Shown here in pieces: positions 1 to 7,575 of a stretch of 64,000 nucleotides of DNA. The stretch is taken from the NCBI GenBank assembly GCA_025998955.1, contig AP024676.1:1922001-1986000 (forward strand), read 5' to 3'. How positions within the stretch are numbered: the stretch's first letter is position 1; the number at the start of each line of letters is the position of its first letter. The notes beneath the pieces were generated by a model. That model was not told the origin of the DNA. It searched no databases and saw nothing but the letters and a program-made list of their open reading frames with translations. A program made the translations under genes and the position numbers. Source of the DNA: Candidatus Roseilinea sp. GTDB taxonomy: Bacteria; Chloroflexota; Anaerolineae; J036; Brachytrichaceae.

Positions 1-88
1 CGTTGAACCCGTCAGCCCGTCACGCCCGCACCCCGGGCTGCTGCTCTCCACCCCCTCATCGCCGATCTCTCGTGCCGAGACCGGCCTC

Positions 89-196
89 ATCGTGGACGAC
101 GCGATCCGGATCGGCGCGCGGGTGGTGTGGATGCAGGAAGGCATCGAGAACGAGTCCACGCCCCCACTTCATGTAGCTACACTCGCTTGCTGCTGA
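89..196 (+). pseudogene. Fragment of a CoA-binding (YccU-like) protein
   Basis: The reading frame from about base 89 gives VDDAIRIGARVVWMQEGIEN, which resembles the C-terminal part of small CoA-binding Rossmann proteins (YccU family). The match stops abruptly, and unrelated residues run to a TGA at 194-196 where the family normally continues into a MDRC-type segment. Upstream residues in the same frame back to base 2 do not look like the family. I read it as a truncated remnant at a rearrangement junction; its 5' side may lie outside the window. Confidence 0.4.
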
Positions 197-214
197 GGCT
201 TCGGATGTCTGTAT

Positions 215-1036
215 TCAGGAGATGCGTTTCACGCGCCGGATGAACTCGTCCAGGCTGATGGGGGCGTCGCTGCCATCCAGTTTCAGTAGCTCCTGTGACC
301 CATTGGAGACGCGCAGATTGTTGTTCCCATCAATCAACAGGCGACTCCACGGGCCGTAGTAGAAACCGTAGGTTTGGCCATCCGGGTTGCGCGTCAGGAG
401 GAACAGGTGCCGATCCCCCGTGAAGCTGAAGGGGTATTCGCCGTTCGCTGTGATTTGCTTCATCTCCGGCGTGGCGTCTCCGCCCATGCGCAGAATGATC
501 GGTTTGCCGCTGGCGATGGCGCCGTCGTCCTTCACGACCTGCTCCACCTTCAATTCGAAGTCGGTGATGGGCACCTTCGGCACTGGGTTGCCGTTGGCGT
601 CGAACCCGTCCAGTAATTCGCCCTTCGGCCCGTAGCCGGAGTAAGTGCGGCGCTGAACCACCGGGCCGACTTCTCCCACGAACACTAACTCAGCCTTGCT
701 CGCCAACTCTGCGAGCGTCTTCGGCGGGGGAACGGCAGCGGCCGCGCTGTGATCAGCGCGTGAGCGTGGCATTTGCGTCGGCATCATGTCGTAGCGTATG
801 CGGCTTGGTGTTTGGCCGGGCTTGCATTTGCCTTGGTAAAAGTCCCACGAAGGACACTCCGTGTTATCCGGGAAGACACAGTAGCCCTCCACAAAGCCTT
901 TCTCATCAGTGCGTGATCCATACCGTCCACCATGTTGCTCGCAATAACTAGTCGTGGGGTCGGCGGGGGCGCAGGCAGGGATAACAGCCATGCCAATTGT
1001 CAACGTAAATATAGTGAGTATGTGTGTTTTGCTCAT
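215..1036 (-). CDS. DUF333-containing lipoprotein, function unknown
   Basis: 273 residues. The N-terminus is a lipoprotein signal peptide with a lipobox ending at Cys22 (VIPAC), so the protein is probably anchored on the outer face of the membrane. Residues about 31-72 match the DUF333 pattern: CEQHGG, then a CVFPDNTECPSWDFYQGKC-type segment with conserved cysteines and aromatics. The remaining 200 residues are a beta-rich segment I do not recognise, with short phrases (LVFVGEV, FLLTRNPDG) seen in many secreted proteins of unknown role. The start is ATG with only a weak ribosome site. No neighbour suggests a function. Confidence 0.7.
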   Translation of the reverse strand: MSKTHILTIFTLTIGMAVIPACAPADPTTSYCEQHGGRYGSRTDEKGFVEGYCVFPDNTECPSWDFYQGKCKPGQTPSRIRYDMMPTQMPRSRADHSAAAAVPPPKTLAELASKAELVFVGEVGPVVQRRTYSGYGPKGELLDGFDANGNPVPKVPITDFELKVEQVVKDDGAIASGKPIILRMGGDATPEMKQITANGEYPFSFTGDRHLFLLTRNPDGQTYGFYYGPWSRLLIDGNNNLRVSNGSQELLKLDGSDAPISLDEFIRRVKRIS

Positions 1037-1194
1037 GTTATTGCTGACTTGCAGTCATCAGAACTGATTTGAAGAATCAACTTTTCTTGCTCATTGTCGA
1101 GAGCATCTCCAGATTATTCGGCAATCGCATTACCGGCAAGATGTACTGCACTACGTTTGGCATAGTACGTTGCACTAATTTGGCCAGAACAATC

Positions 1195-1851
1195 TCAAAT
1201 CCACCCCAAATGCCGCGCCCGATGCACCGCCTCCTGCCGGCTGTGCACGTGCAGCTTGCTCAGGATGCGCTGCACCTCGTTGCGCACAGTGTGCACGCTG
1301 ATCTGCAACTCAGCGGCGATCTCCTTGGAGCTTTTGCCCGCAGCGATGCCTCGCAACACGCGCAGCTCGCATTCCGTCAACCGGTCGGCTTCTGCCTCGG
1401 GCGGCGCGGGCGGCAGCAGCGACTGGTTCATCCACGCCAGCTTGATCACGTCGAATAGATCGTCGAGGCTGACGTCCGCGGGCAGACACGCCCTCACCCC
1501 CAGCCGGGCTGCGTCGGTGAGCACCAACGAGTCTTCGCAGCGGTCGGTGATGAAGACGGCGCGCACCGGTGTAGACTGATCGCGCGCCCAGCGGCAGGCG
1601 GCGAAGCCGTCGGCGGTGTGCAGGAGCGGGCCAATAAGCAGCACGACCTTGCCGCTTACTTCCAGCTCGCGCCATCGCGCGTCCAGCTCCGCAACGCTGC
1701 TGGCTCGACCGATGATGTGGCAACCGCGCTCGCTCAGCGCATGAACGGCGCCCTCCAATACCAGCGGGGAACGATCTACGACCAGGAGAAGAAGATGTTC
1801 AGACGAGGAAGATGTAGATGAGGCGACTGGCGGTTTGTCACTCCGCTGCAT
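1195..1851 (-). CDS. NarL/LuxR-type response regulator with degenerate receiver
   Basis: 218 residues from the ATG at 1851, which has a GGGAGG ribosome site about 7 bases upstream; the frame stays open to 2010 but that extension has no such site. Residues 19-140 have a receiver fold and 155-215 a LuxR-type helix-turn-helix (LTECELRVLRGIAAGKSSKE, then a TVRNEVQRILSKL recognition helix). The phosphorylation site looks lost: Ile73 stands where the acceptor Asp is expected, the acidic pair is reduced to Asp26-Arg27, and Pro124 replaces the usual Lys. Thr102 is kept. It probably binds DNA without phosphorylation. No sensor kinase is adjacent. Confidence 0.8.
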   Translation of the reverse strand: MQRSDKPPVASSTSSSSEHLLLLVVDRSPLVLEGAVHALSERGCHIIGRASSVAELDARWRELEVSGKVVLLIGPLLHTADGFAACRWARDQSTPVRAVFITDRCEDSLVLTDAARLGVRACLPADVSLDDLFDVIKLAWMNQSLLPPAPPEAEADRLTECELRVLRGIAAGKSSKEIAAELQISVHTVRNEVQRILSKLHVHSRQEAVHRARHLGWI

Positions 1852-2332
1852 GTCGTCCCTCCCCCCAGAAAATTTCCAGTTCACGTTCACCTCCAATCTT
1901 GTAAGATGGGATAAACGCTGAGCAGCGACGTGATTCGACGAGAGCAGAGCGACAAGCCAAGCGTCGGGCGGCTTTGCGTCAATGATACAGCCCACACGTT
2001 CAGGCTGCATAACGAGAGATCAACGCGTGATCGGAGCTTGCCATTGTCCGGAGTGCGACCAAGACTTTCCCGGACGTCGCGCTTTCAGGCGGATCCGTAG
2101 TGCATGCCAGCTTCGGCAACCGGCTGAAGCCTCGACGTCCGGCCGCGAACGGAATTCTTTTGCAGGCGCGCATGGCCCTCGGCGCGACGCAGCAAGCCGC
2201 CTCGCCGCCGGCGTCCATTCGCGCCTGCGCTGTCCGGCGCAAATGTCGAACTTGCTTTTGCAGAGTGACGTAGCGCCGACAGCGGCGGCGGTGATGCCGT
2301 CACCCGCGTGGCATTAACGGGAGTGCAGTGAA
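1852..2332. other. Non-coding stretch, no gene seen
   Basis: About 480 bases upstream of the response regulator. Open frames here are short, lack family resemblance and have no good ribosome sites. The region ends at the truncated vapC fragment, so it may be further debris. I see no tRNA, riboswitch or clear terminator in it. Confidence 0.5.
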
Positions 2333-2443
2333 CTACACCCAATCCTCCAGCGCCAACGCCGGCACGCGGCGAAAGTGTCGCTGGTTGTGCGTCACCAGGG
2401 GAACCTGATGCCGGAGCGCGACGCTTGCGATTTGCAGATCCAA
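2333..2443 (-). pseudogene. 3' fragment of a PIN-domain toxin (VapC-like)
   Basis: Translated on the minus strand, this stretch gives DLQIASVALRHQVPLVTHNQ, then HFRRVPALALEDWV and a TAG at 2333-2335. That is the typical C-terminal end of VapC-type PIN-domain ribonucleases (the last conserved aspartate sits in DLQIA, followed by LVTHN..HF). The first two thirds of the gene and any antitoxin are missing. The fragment is cut at about 2443, exactly where an arsR fragment begins on the other strand, so two 3' gene ends now face each other across a deletion or recombination point. Confidence 0.7.
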
Positions 2444-2554
2444 GGCCGCTGGGCGTACTACCACGTCAACAAGGCATATCTGGCGCGCGTGTATCCAGCA
2501 CTGTGCGGTCTATTCAACCCGGATGCGATGAGCGACGCGCGCGCAGTGTGCTGA
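2444..2554 (+). pseudogene. 3' fragment of an ArsR repressor gene
   Basis: The plus-strand frame reads GRWAYYHVNKAYLARVYPAL and ends DARAVC with a TGA at 2552-2554. This closely matches the last 36 residues of the intact ArsR encoded at 42450-42809 (GRWAYYRVNKTYLAQIYPIL, ending DARAEC). The DNA-binding and cysteine-motif parts are gone. It lies 50 bases before two arsC genes that are themselves paralogous to the two arsC genes next to the intact arsR, so this is the remnant of a duplicated ars operon that lost its own repressor. A short direct repeat (gcagtgtgctga) follows at the stop. Confidence 0.85.
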
Positions 2555-2604
2555 GCAGTGTGCTGAGCACAGATGCATTTTTTATCCGCAGAGACAGATG
2601 AATC

Positions 2605-3054
2605 ATGACTGAGACACCGAAGCGACGCGTGTTGATCCTGTGCACGGCGAACTCGGCGCGCTCGCAGATGGCCGAGGGCATTATGCGCTGGCTGGCCGGC
2701 GACCGCTACGCCGTCTTCAGCGCGGGCAGCAAGGCGACCAGCGTCAATCCGTTCGCCATCCGGGCGATGGACGAGATCGGCGTGGACATCCGCAGCCAAT
2801 ACTCGAAGACCTACGAACAGTTTCTCGGCCAGCCGTTCGACGCGGTCATCACCGTGTGCGACGACGCGGCCGAGGCCTGTCCGTTTCTGCCCGGCAACTA
2901 CCGTCGCATGCACTGGAGTTTCCCCGACCCCGCCGCTGTGGAAGGCGATGAGGCCAGGCTGCAAGCCTTCCGCGACGTGCGCGATGGGTTGATCGAGCGA
3001 TTCAAAGCGTTCGTTGCAAACGAGGAGGTTGAAGTTACCCATGGCCAAAGCTAA
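2605..3054 (+). CDS. arsC: Arsenate reductase, low-molecular-weight phosphatase fold
   Basis: 149 residues. It reduces arsenate to arsenite in the cytoplasm. The P-loop CTANSARS (Cys13, Arg19) is the catalytic site, and Cys85 and Cys92 ([14 protein letters not shown]) have the 7-residue spacing of the redox pair in thioredoxin-linked ArsC enzymes. It is nearly the same protein as the one at 41989-42429 (roughly 16 substitutions in the first 135 residues, counted by eye). It is first in a set with a second arsC and an aquaporin, but its own arsR upstream is only a fragment, so regulation may now depend on one of the two intact ArsR proteins. Confidence 0.93.
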   Translation: MTETPKRRVLILCTANSARSQMAEGIMRWLAGDRYAVFSAGSKATSVNPFAIRAMDEIGVDIRSQYSKTYEQFLGQPFDAVITVCDDAAEACPFLPGNYRRMHWSFPDPAAVEGDEARLQAFRDVRDGLIERFKAFVANEEVEVTHGQS

Positions 3055-3496
3055 CGTTCTATTTTTGTGCACCGGCAATTCGGCGCGCAGCCAGATGGCT
3101 GAGGCGTTCCTGCGCCACTATGCATCGGATTTGTTCAACGCCTACAGCGCCGGCATCGAACCGAAGGGCATGAACCCGTTCACCGTCAAAGTGATGGCGG
3201 AGAAGGGCATCAGCGTGGAAGGCCAATACTCGAAGAGCCTGCGTGAATACCTGGGCCGGCAACTGTTCGGTTACCTGGTGACGGTGTGCGCCGACGCCGA
3301 GGAGAAGTGCCCTTCGGTCTGGCCGGGTGTGCAATATCGCCTGCACTGGCAGTTCGACGATCCGGCTGCCGCACAGGGCACGGACGATGAGAAGCTCGCC
3401 AAGTTCCGCGAGGTGCGCGATCAGATCGAGGCGACCATCAAGACCTGGGTAGCGGAACAAAGGCAAAAGGATGCAGCCGCCGCGGCAAGCCGTTAG
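3041..3496 (+). CDS. arsC: Second arsenate reductase-type low-molecular-weight phosphatase
   Basis: 151 residues from the ATG at 3041; a TTG 27 bases earlier would extend it, but the paralogue at 41544-41996 begins at the matching Met. A GAGGAGG ribosome site lies about 12 bases upstream, inside the 3' end of the preceding arsC, which overlaps by 14 bases. P-loop CTGNSARS starts at Cys10; Cys83 and Cys90 form the likely redox pair. Two different arsC types in tandem occur in both ars clusters of this window, so they were probably duplicated as a unit. The 3' end overlaps the aquaporin gene by 26 bases. Confidence 0.92.
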   Translation: MAKANVLFLCTGNSARSQMAEAFLRHYASDLFNAYSAGIEPKGMNPFTVKVMAEKGISVEGQYSKSLREYLGRQLFGYLVTVCADAEEKCPSVWPGVQYRLHWQFDDPAAAQGTDDEKLAKFREVRDQIEATIKTWVAEQRQKDAAAAASR

Positions 3497-4203
3497 TCGT
3501 CGTCCCTGGCAGCGCTATCTGGCCGAATTCATCGGCACGTTCGCCATCGTCTTCGTTGCCTGTGGCGCAGTCATCAGCGACGCGGCCAGCGGCGGCGCGG
3601 TGACGCTGCTCGGCATCGCCCTTGCGCCCGGCCTGATGGTGTTGGCGATGATCTATGCGCTGGGGCCGGTGTGCGCGGCGCACTTCAACCCCGCGGTCAC
3701 CATCGGATTCGCGGTGTCGCGGCGCTTCCCGTGGCGGCATGTCGCGCCCTACATCCTCGCGCAGGTCGGCGGCGCGCTGTTAGCGAGCGCGCTGCATCTG
3801 CTGCTGTATGGCCGCGACGTCGCCATGCCGGTGAGCTTTGGCGCGCACATCCCGCGCGTGGCTGCGCCGCAAGCAATTGGCTTCGAGATCGTCTTCGGCT
3901 TCTTTCTGATGTTCGTGATCATGGCGGTTGCCACCGACAAGCGCGTGTCGGCGCCCGTGCCCGGCCTGGCCATCGGCCTGACCGTGGCGCTGGCGATCAT
4001 GTTCGGCGGGCCGATCAGCGGGCGCGTCCATGAACCCCGCCCGCAGCCTTGCGCCGGCCGTGTTCGCGGGCGGCGAGGCACTGGCTTTCCTGCCCATTTA
4101 CATCGTCAGCCCGATCGTTGGTGCGGTGATCGCGGCGCTGGTCTACGAAGTGCTGCGCGATGGGTCGCTGCACGCGCAGTCCGCGCCGGCGGATCTGGTG
4201 TGA
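3471..4203 (+). pseudogene. aqpS: Aquaglyceroporin (AqpS-like arsenite channel), frameshifted
   Basis: Membrane channel of the MIP family. The first NPA box (HFNPAVT) and several membrane segments read cleanly from 3471. The second box is in another frame: after GGPISG the frame goes to nonsense, while the plus-one frame from 4030 reads MNPARSLAPAVFAGGEALAF and ends naturally at TGA 4201-4203. One extra base around 4022-4028 explains this. In Sinorhizobium an aquaporin next to arsC lets internally formed arsenite flow out; the arsC-arsC-aqp order here fits that role in place of an ArsB/Acr3 pump, which is not seen. Either a broken gene or a consensus error. Confidence 0.8.
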
Positions 4204-4207
4204 CCGC

Positions 4208-4242
4208 AAGAAGTCGGACTCCTTTGAGGAGTCCGACTTCTT
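4208..4242 (+). terminator. Perfect 15-bp hairpin after the aquaporin gene
   Basis: Two perfect 15-base arms (first arm aagaagtcggactcc) around a 5-base loop (tttga), starting 5 bases after the aquaporin stop. It is followed by a short T-poor stretch rather than a T-run, so termination strength is uncertain, but its position between two transcription units suits a terminator separating arsC-arsC-aqp from arsR-arsM. Confidence 0.7.
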
Positions 4243-4253
4243 GAATCTGCCTC

Positions 4254-4281
4254 TTGACACATCGAAGATTGTCTATATGAT
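4254..4281 (+). promoter_or_regulatory. Promoter of arsR-arsM
   Basis: TTGACA at 4254-4259 and TATGAT at 4276-4281 with a 16-base spacer form a near-consensus housekeeping promoter. Transcription would start around 4288, leaving only about 20 bases before the arsR ATG. Confidence 0.75.
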
Positions 4282-4292
4282 CTCGTCAACAC

Positions 4293-4308
4293 ATAGACGC
4301 GCGTCTAT
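4293..4308 (+). promoter_or_regulatory. Perfect palindromic operator before arsR
   Basis: The 16-base sequence atagacgcgcgtctat is its own reverse complement and ends one base before the arsR ATG, just downstream of the predicted transcription start. A copy of its right arm plus flank (gtctatatga) also occurs at 4271-4280 over the -10 box, so a repressor could contact both. This is the expected place for autoregulation by the adjacent ArsR. Confidence 0.7.
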
Positions 4309-4641
4309 ATGACGAAAAAGACGAAGGACATGCCGGACGTGATCGAGTTTGCGAAGGCCATCGCCGACGAGACGCGCCAGCGCATCATGAAGCTGTGCTG
4401 TTGCCGGCGGCTGACGGTGAGCGAGATCACCGAACAGATCGGCGTGTCTCAGCCGACCGTGTCGCATCACCTGGCCATCCTGCGCGATGCCGGCCTGGTC
4501 ATGGCCGAGCGGGAAGGGCGCGAGACCTATTACTCGCTCAACTGCGAGCGGATCACTGTGTGCTGCGGCCAGCTCATGCTGACGTTCGCGCCGCAGGAGC
4601 CGGCCACACAAGCTGTGCAGCGCGAGCTGTTGAATTCATAG
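4309..4641 (+). CDS. arsR: ArsR/SmtB-family metalloid-responsive repressor
   Basis: 110 residues with a winged helix-turn-helix (LTVSEITEQIGVSQPTVSHH). Before it is an unusual run of three cysteines, Cys30-Cys31-Cys32 (KLCCCRRL), where classic ArsR has the ELCVCDL arsenite site; Cys79, Cys85 and Cys86 could complete a binding site. No ribosome site is evident and the leader is very short, so translation may be nearly leaderless. It is followed 4 bases later by arsM and probably represses both. It is not close in sequence to the other ArsR at 42450-42809. Confidence 0.9.
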   Translation: MTKKTKDMPDVIEFAKAIADETRQRIMKLCCCRRLTVSEITEQIGVSQPTVSHHLAILRDAGLVMAEREGRETYYSLNCERITVCCGQLMLTFAPQEPATQAVQRELLNS

Positions 4642-4645
4642 AGTC

Positions 4646-5455
4646 ATGGACAACCTTATTCCAGTCACAGACATTCATGCATCGGTCCGCGCGTTCTACG
4701 CCGAACGCGCGAAGAACAACGACGGCTGCTGTGCGCCCGGCACAGGCAGCGAGGCTGGATGTTGCGCGCAAAGCGTCAACCCGTTCCACGCCGCCGAGTT
4801 GCTGGATGGCATCCCCGAGGACGTGGCGGCGTTCACGCTGGGCTGCGGCGACGCCGTGTCGCTGGCGCGTCTGCAGCCTGGCGAGACCGTCATTGACTTG
4901 GGCAGCGGCGGCGGCCTGGAGTGCTTCATCGCTTCGCGACAGGTCGGTGCCGATGGCAAAGTCATCGGCGTGGACATGACGCCGGAGATGCTGTCGAAGG
5001 CGTGGGCCAACGCGGCGCGGCTGAAGACCACCAACGTGGACTTCCGCTACGGCTTTCTCGAGGCGCTGCCCGTCGCCGACGAGGCTGCCGACGTGATCAT
5101 CTCCAACTGCGTGATCAATCTCTCGCCGGACAAGCCGCAAGTCTTCCGCGAGATGTTTCGCGCGCTCAAGCCGGGCGGTCGCATCGCCGTGAGCGATGTG
5201 GTGGCCGACGGCGAGTTGAGCGATGACGCGAAGCGTGACATGGCGCTGTGGGGCGCGTGCTACTCCGGCGCGCTTGACGTGCACCTCTACACACAGCAGT
5301 TGCGCGAGGCGGGCTTCGTGGATGTGAAGATTGAGCCGAAGGGCGGCGCTGCCGATAACCTCCCCGCGCTCAAGGGTAAGCTCTTTTCGGCGGCGATCAC
5401 CGCTGTAAAACCGGCGTCTGCAGAGCGAATCTTTCCACTGCAAGAAGCGCTTTAG
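4646..5455 (+). CDS. arsM: Arsenite S-adenosylmethionine methyltransferase
   Basis: 269 residues; methylates arsenite to methylated arsenicals using SAM. The SAM-binding motif is [13 protein letters not shown] (residues 82-94). Cys67, Cys155 (ISNCVINL) and Cys205 (GACYSGA) match the three conserved arsenic-binding cysteines of ArsM. The extra pairs Cys28-Cys29 and Cys39-Cys40 near the N-terminus are common in bacterial ArsM. It sits directly behind arsR, so it should be arsenite-induced. The length is typical. Confidence 0.93.
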   Translation: MDNLIPVTDIHASVRAFYAERAKNNDGCCAPGTGSEAGCCAQSVNPFHAAELLDGIPEDVAAFTLGCGDAVSLARLQPGETVIDLGSGGGLECFIASRQVGADGKVIGVDMTPEMLSKAWANAARLKTTNVDFRYGFLEALPVADEAADVIISNCVINLSPDKPQVFREMFRALKPGGRIAVSDVVADGELSDDAKRDMALWGACYSGALDVHLYTQQLREAGFVDVKIEPKGGAADNLPALKGKLFSAAITAVKPASAERIFPLQEAL

Positions 5456-5514
5456 GCGATCCGACATTTCCAAACTGACGCCGGACTGACGCTGGCTGCG
5501 CTATATCGCATCGC

Positions 5515-6002
5515 ATGGCGCATTCGAACAGCTCGCGGCTCTGCTCTCTCATCATCGGTATTGTCGCAGGCGCGGCTACGTTGCTGATTGTGGCGCAGCC
5601 GGCCCACGCCGCGACGATCACCGTCACTACCAGCAATGACGAATTCGACGCTTTACCGAACGGCGCATGCTCGTTGCGCGAGGCGATCCAATCAGCCAAC
5701 CTCGATCAGGATTTCGGCAACTGTATGGGTGCGGGCAGCTACGGCAACGATGTGGTCGTCTTCGATGCATCCATCGCGCTGGTGACGCTTTCGCTTGCAG
5801 CTTCCTTCGGCGACAACGACGACAACGCCTTTCTCGATCTGGACATAAACGACGCTGGCGGCTTGAATCCAGCCGGTAACGATCTGGACATCTTCGGCGG
5901 ATCGAAGAGCATCGCAGTGCAGCCCGCCCCGTTGATTGCGTGGAACAACCGGCTGTTCGACATCTCGGCCAGCAATCAGGGGAACATCGTCTTTGAGGGT
6001 AC
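5515..6002 (+). pseudogene. Head of a secreted CSLREA-type protein, truncated
   Basis: The frame starts with a signal peptide (cleavage near AQPAHA-AT) and then TITVTTSNDEFDALPNGACS followed by LREAIQSAN, the CSLREA motif of secreted beta-helix proteins. It reads naturally to about NQGNIVFEG and is then joined to a different gene in a different frame near base 6002. The beta-helix repeats and C-terminal domain seen in the intact relative at 13981-15564 are absent. The frame formally stays open to 6264, but the residues after the junction are out-of-frame shadow. Confidence 0.7.
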
Positions 6003-6716
6003 GGTGGCAACTGCAACGTCGCGCTGCTGGGCGCGGCCGCCTACAACTTCCCAGAAGTGCCGCGCGAATATGCCCTGGCACAGGCGCGCTACGCCTATCT
6101 GTGGAATCGCTTCGACGACGGGTGGGCGTTCATTCAGCCGTTCTTCGAGCTATACCGGCGGATGCGCATCCTCGACGATCACTTCCTGTATATCCGCGGG
6201 TTGCCATTCTTCGGACAGGCGTGGGGCTACCTGGCTGCGCTGGCGATCCTCTCGGGCCGGTTAGAGTTGCTCGAGACAGAGACGCGCTTCGCCGTCGAAC
6301 ACGGCCAAGACTACGACTTCGACTACTTGCAGTTGTCTTTGCAGGCATATCGCGACGACCGGCCTGAGCTGTTGCTCGGAGCCTGGGCGAACTCATGCGA
6401 GGAGACACCTTCCGGCAACGCTTGCCTGAACGTTGCGATCATCCGGGCGCGCGCAGCGGAGACGCTGCCGGCTGCGCAGGCGATCCTCAGTGCGGTGAGG
6501 CTGGATGAAGGCGACTGGCCGACCCTGGAAGACGTGCGCACGCTGGCGCTGGCCGAAGCGGCGTATCGCCATAGCGACGAAACCCGCGAGCGCGAATACG
6601 TCGAGCAGTTCATTGCGCGCCAGCCCTTGTTGCTGGAGCCGGACGTCGCGCTCTCCTTTCACCTGCTGCGCTATCAGGAACGGTTGAAGCCCGGCGTGTG
6701 GCACACAGATCGCTGA
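6003..6716 (+). pseudogene. 3' part of an unidentified helical-repeat protein
   Basis: From 6003 the frame reads like a real protein: NVALLGAAAYNFPEVPREYA, then ALAQARYAYLWNRFDDGW and further alpha-helical segments that look like tetratricopeptide-type repeats, ending at TGA 6714-6716. There is no sensible start at its left edge (only a GTG at 6057), so the 5' part has been replaced by the CSLREA fragment. I do not recognise the family. Confidence 0.55.
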
Positions 6717-6727
6717 GCGATCTGCTG

Positions 6728-7020
6728 TCACCTGGTCTTTGGTGATGCGCTTCGCCGGGGTTTGGCGCGGGCCGAGCGGTGAGCCGGCTGCTGACCTTCC
6801 TCCATGCCTCGCACGATCGTCTCGCACTGGTCAAGCCACGTCAGATACGTCCGCTCTATCGCCATGCCCAGCTCCAGCGTCAGCCTCCAGAAGGTGCGGT
6901 TGCGGTCCAGGCTGGGGTCACCCAGCGGCGGTATCGGGATACCCTGATACTGCGCCAACCGCGCCTCGTGCCCTTCGCGTTGACGGGCGATGTGGTCGAG
7001 GATCGTCAACGCGAACTTCA
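6728..7020 (-). pseudogene. 3' fragment of a PadR-like regulator
   Basis: On the minus strand, LTILDHIARQREGHEARLAQ followed by NRTFWRLTLELGMAIERTYL resembles the C-terminal coiled-coil region of PadR-family regulators (conserved W.LTLE.G..E.....WL). The winged helix that should precede it is missing. The frame continues beyond 7021 only through unrelated sequence belonging to the membrane protease fragment on the other strand. Confidence 0.45.
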
Positions 7021-7259
7021 TGGCGCTGGGCGCGGGTGGCTTCGTCGGATACATCCTCAGCATCACGATGGGGTCCATTCTGCTGTCATGGATGTATCGG
7101 GGCAGTGGTCACAGCATCCTGATCGTGGCGCTGTGGCACGGGCTGTTCGACTTCGTGAGCGCCTCGCCCGTCGCGGAAGGCACGGGCAATGCCGTCATCA
7201 GCGGTGTGGTGATCGTCTGGGTGATCTTGATTCTGCGCACGGCGGCGCGTCGGCGGTGA
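7021..7259 (+). pseudogene. 3' fragment of a CPBP-family intramembrane protease
   Basis: The frame reads ALGAGGFVGYILSITMGSIL, LSWMYRGSGHSILIVALWHG and LFDFVSASP, which is the end of a CPBP (CAAX-protease-like) membrane protein: the SILLSWMYRRTGSI..ALWHG..F pattern with the conserved late His. The earlier motifs (EE..R and F..xxH) are missing. It begins exactly where the PadR-like fragment on the other strand is cut, so the two pieces share one breakpoint near 7020. Confidence 0.65.
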
Positions 7260-7358
7260 AATCTATCTTGTGGGAGGTTCATCGGCAGTACAATCCGCTA
7301 CGTGTCATCGGCGCAACGACGATCCCAGCGAGGGGGATCATCGAAGGCGACTGACCGG

Positions 7359-7530
7359 CTGGCTGAAACGTTCCTCTCGCCCCAGCCCCTGGGCGCGCTG
7401 CTTCGCGAGCTGGCCGGACATACAAGTGTGGTGAAGGCCGTGCTGTTCACACCGGACGGCTGCGGTTGATCACGGCCGGCAACGATGGCGTGGTGCGCTT
7501 CTGGGACGTGGCGGGATCGAGTTGAGCCTC
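7359..7530 (+). pseudogene. Remnant of a WD40-repeat protein
   Basis: One WD40 blade can be read across a frameshift: LRELAGHTSVVKAVLFTPDG in one frame, then RLITAGNDGVVRFWDVA in another (shift near 7462). The GH and WD positions of the blade are intact. No further blades are found on either side, and the 300 bases between the protease fragment and pdeM contain nothing else I can identify. Confidence 0.6.
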
Positions 7531-7575
7531 TGGCCTGAGGGCGGGTGGAGCTGCTGGTCTCGGTGAAGCAGTTGA

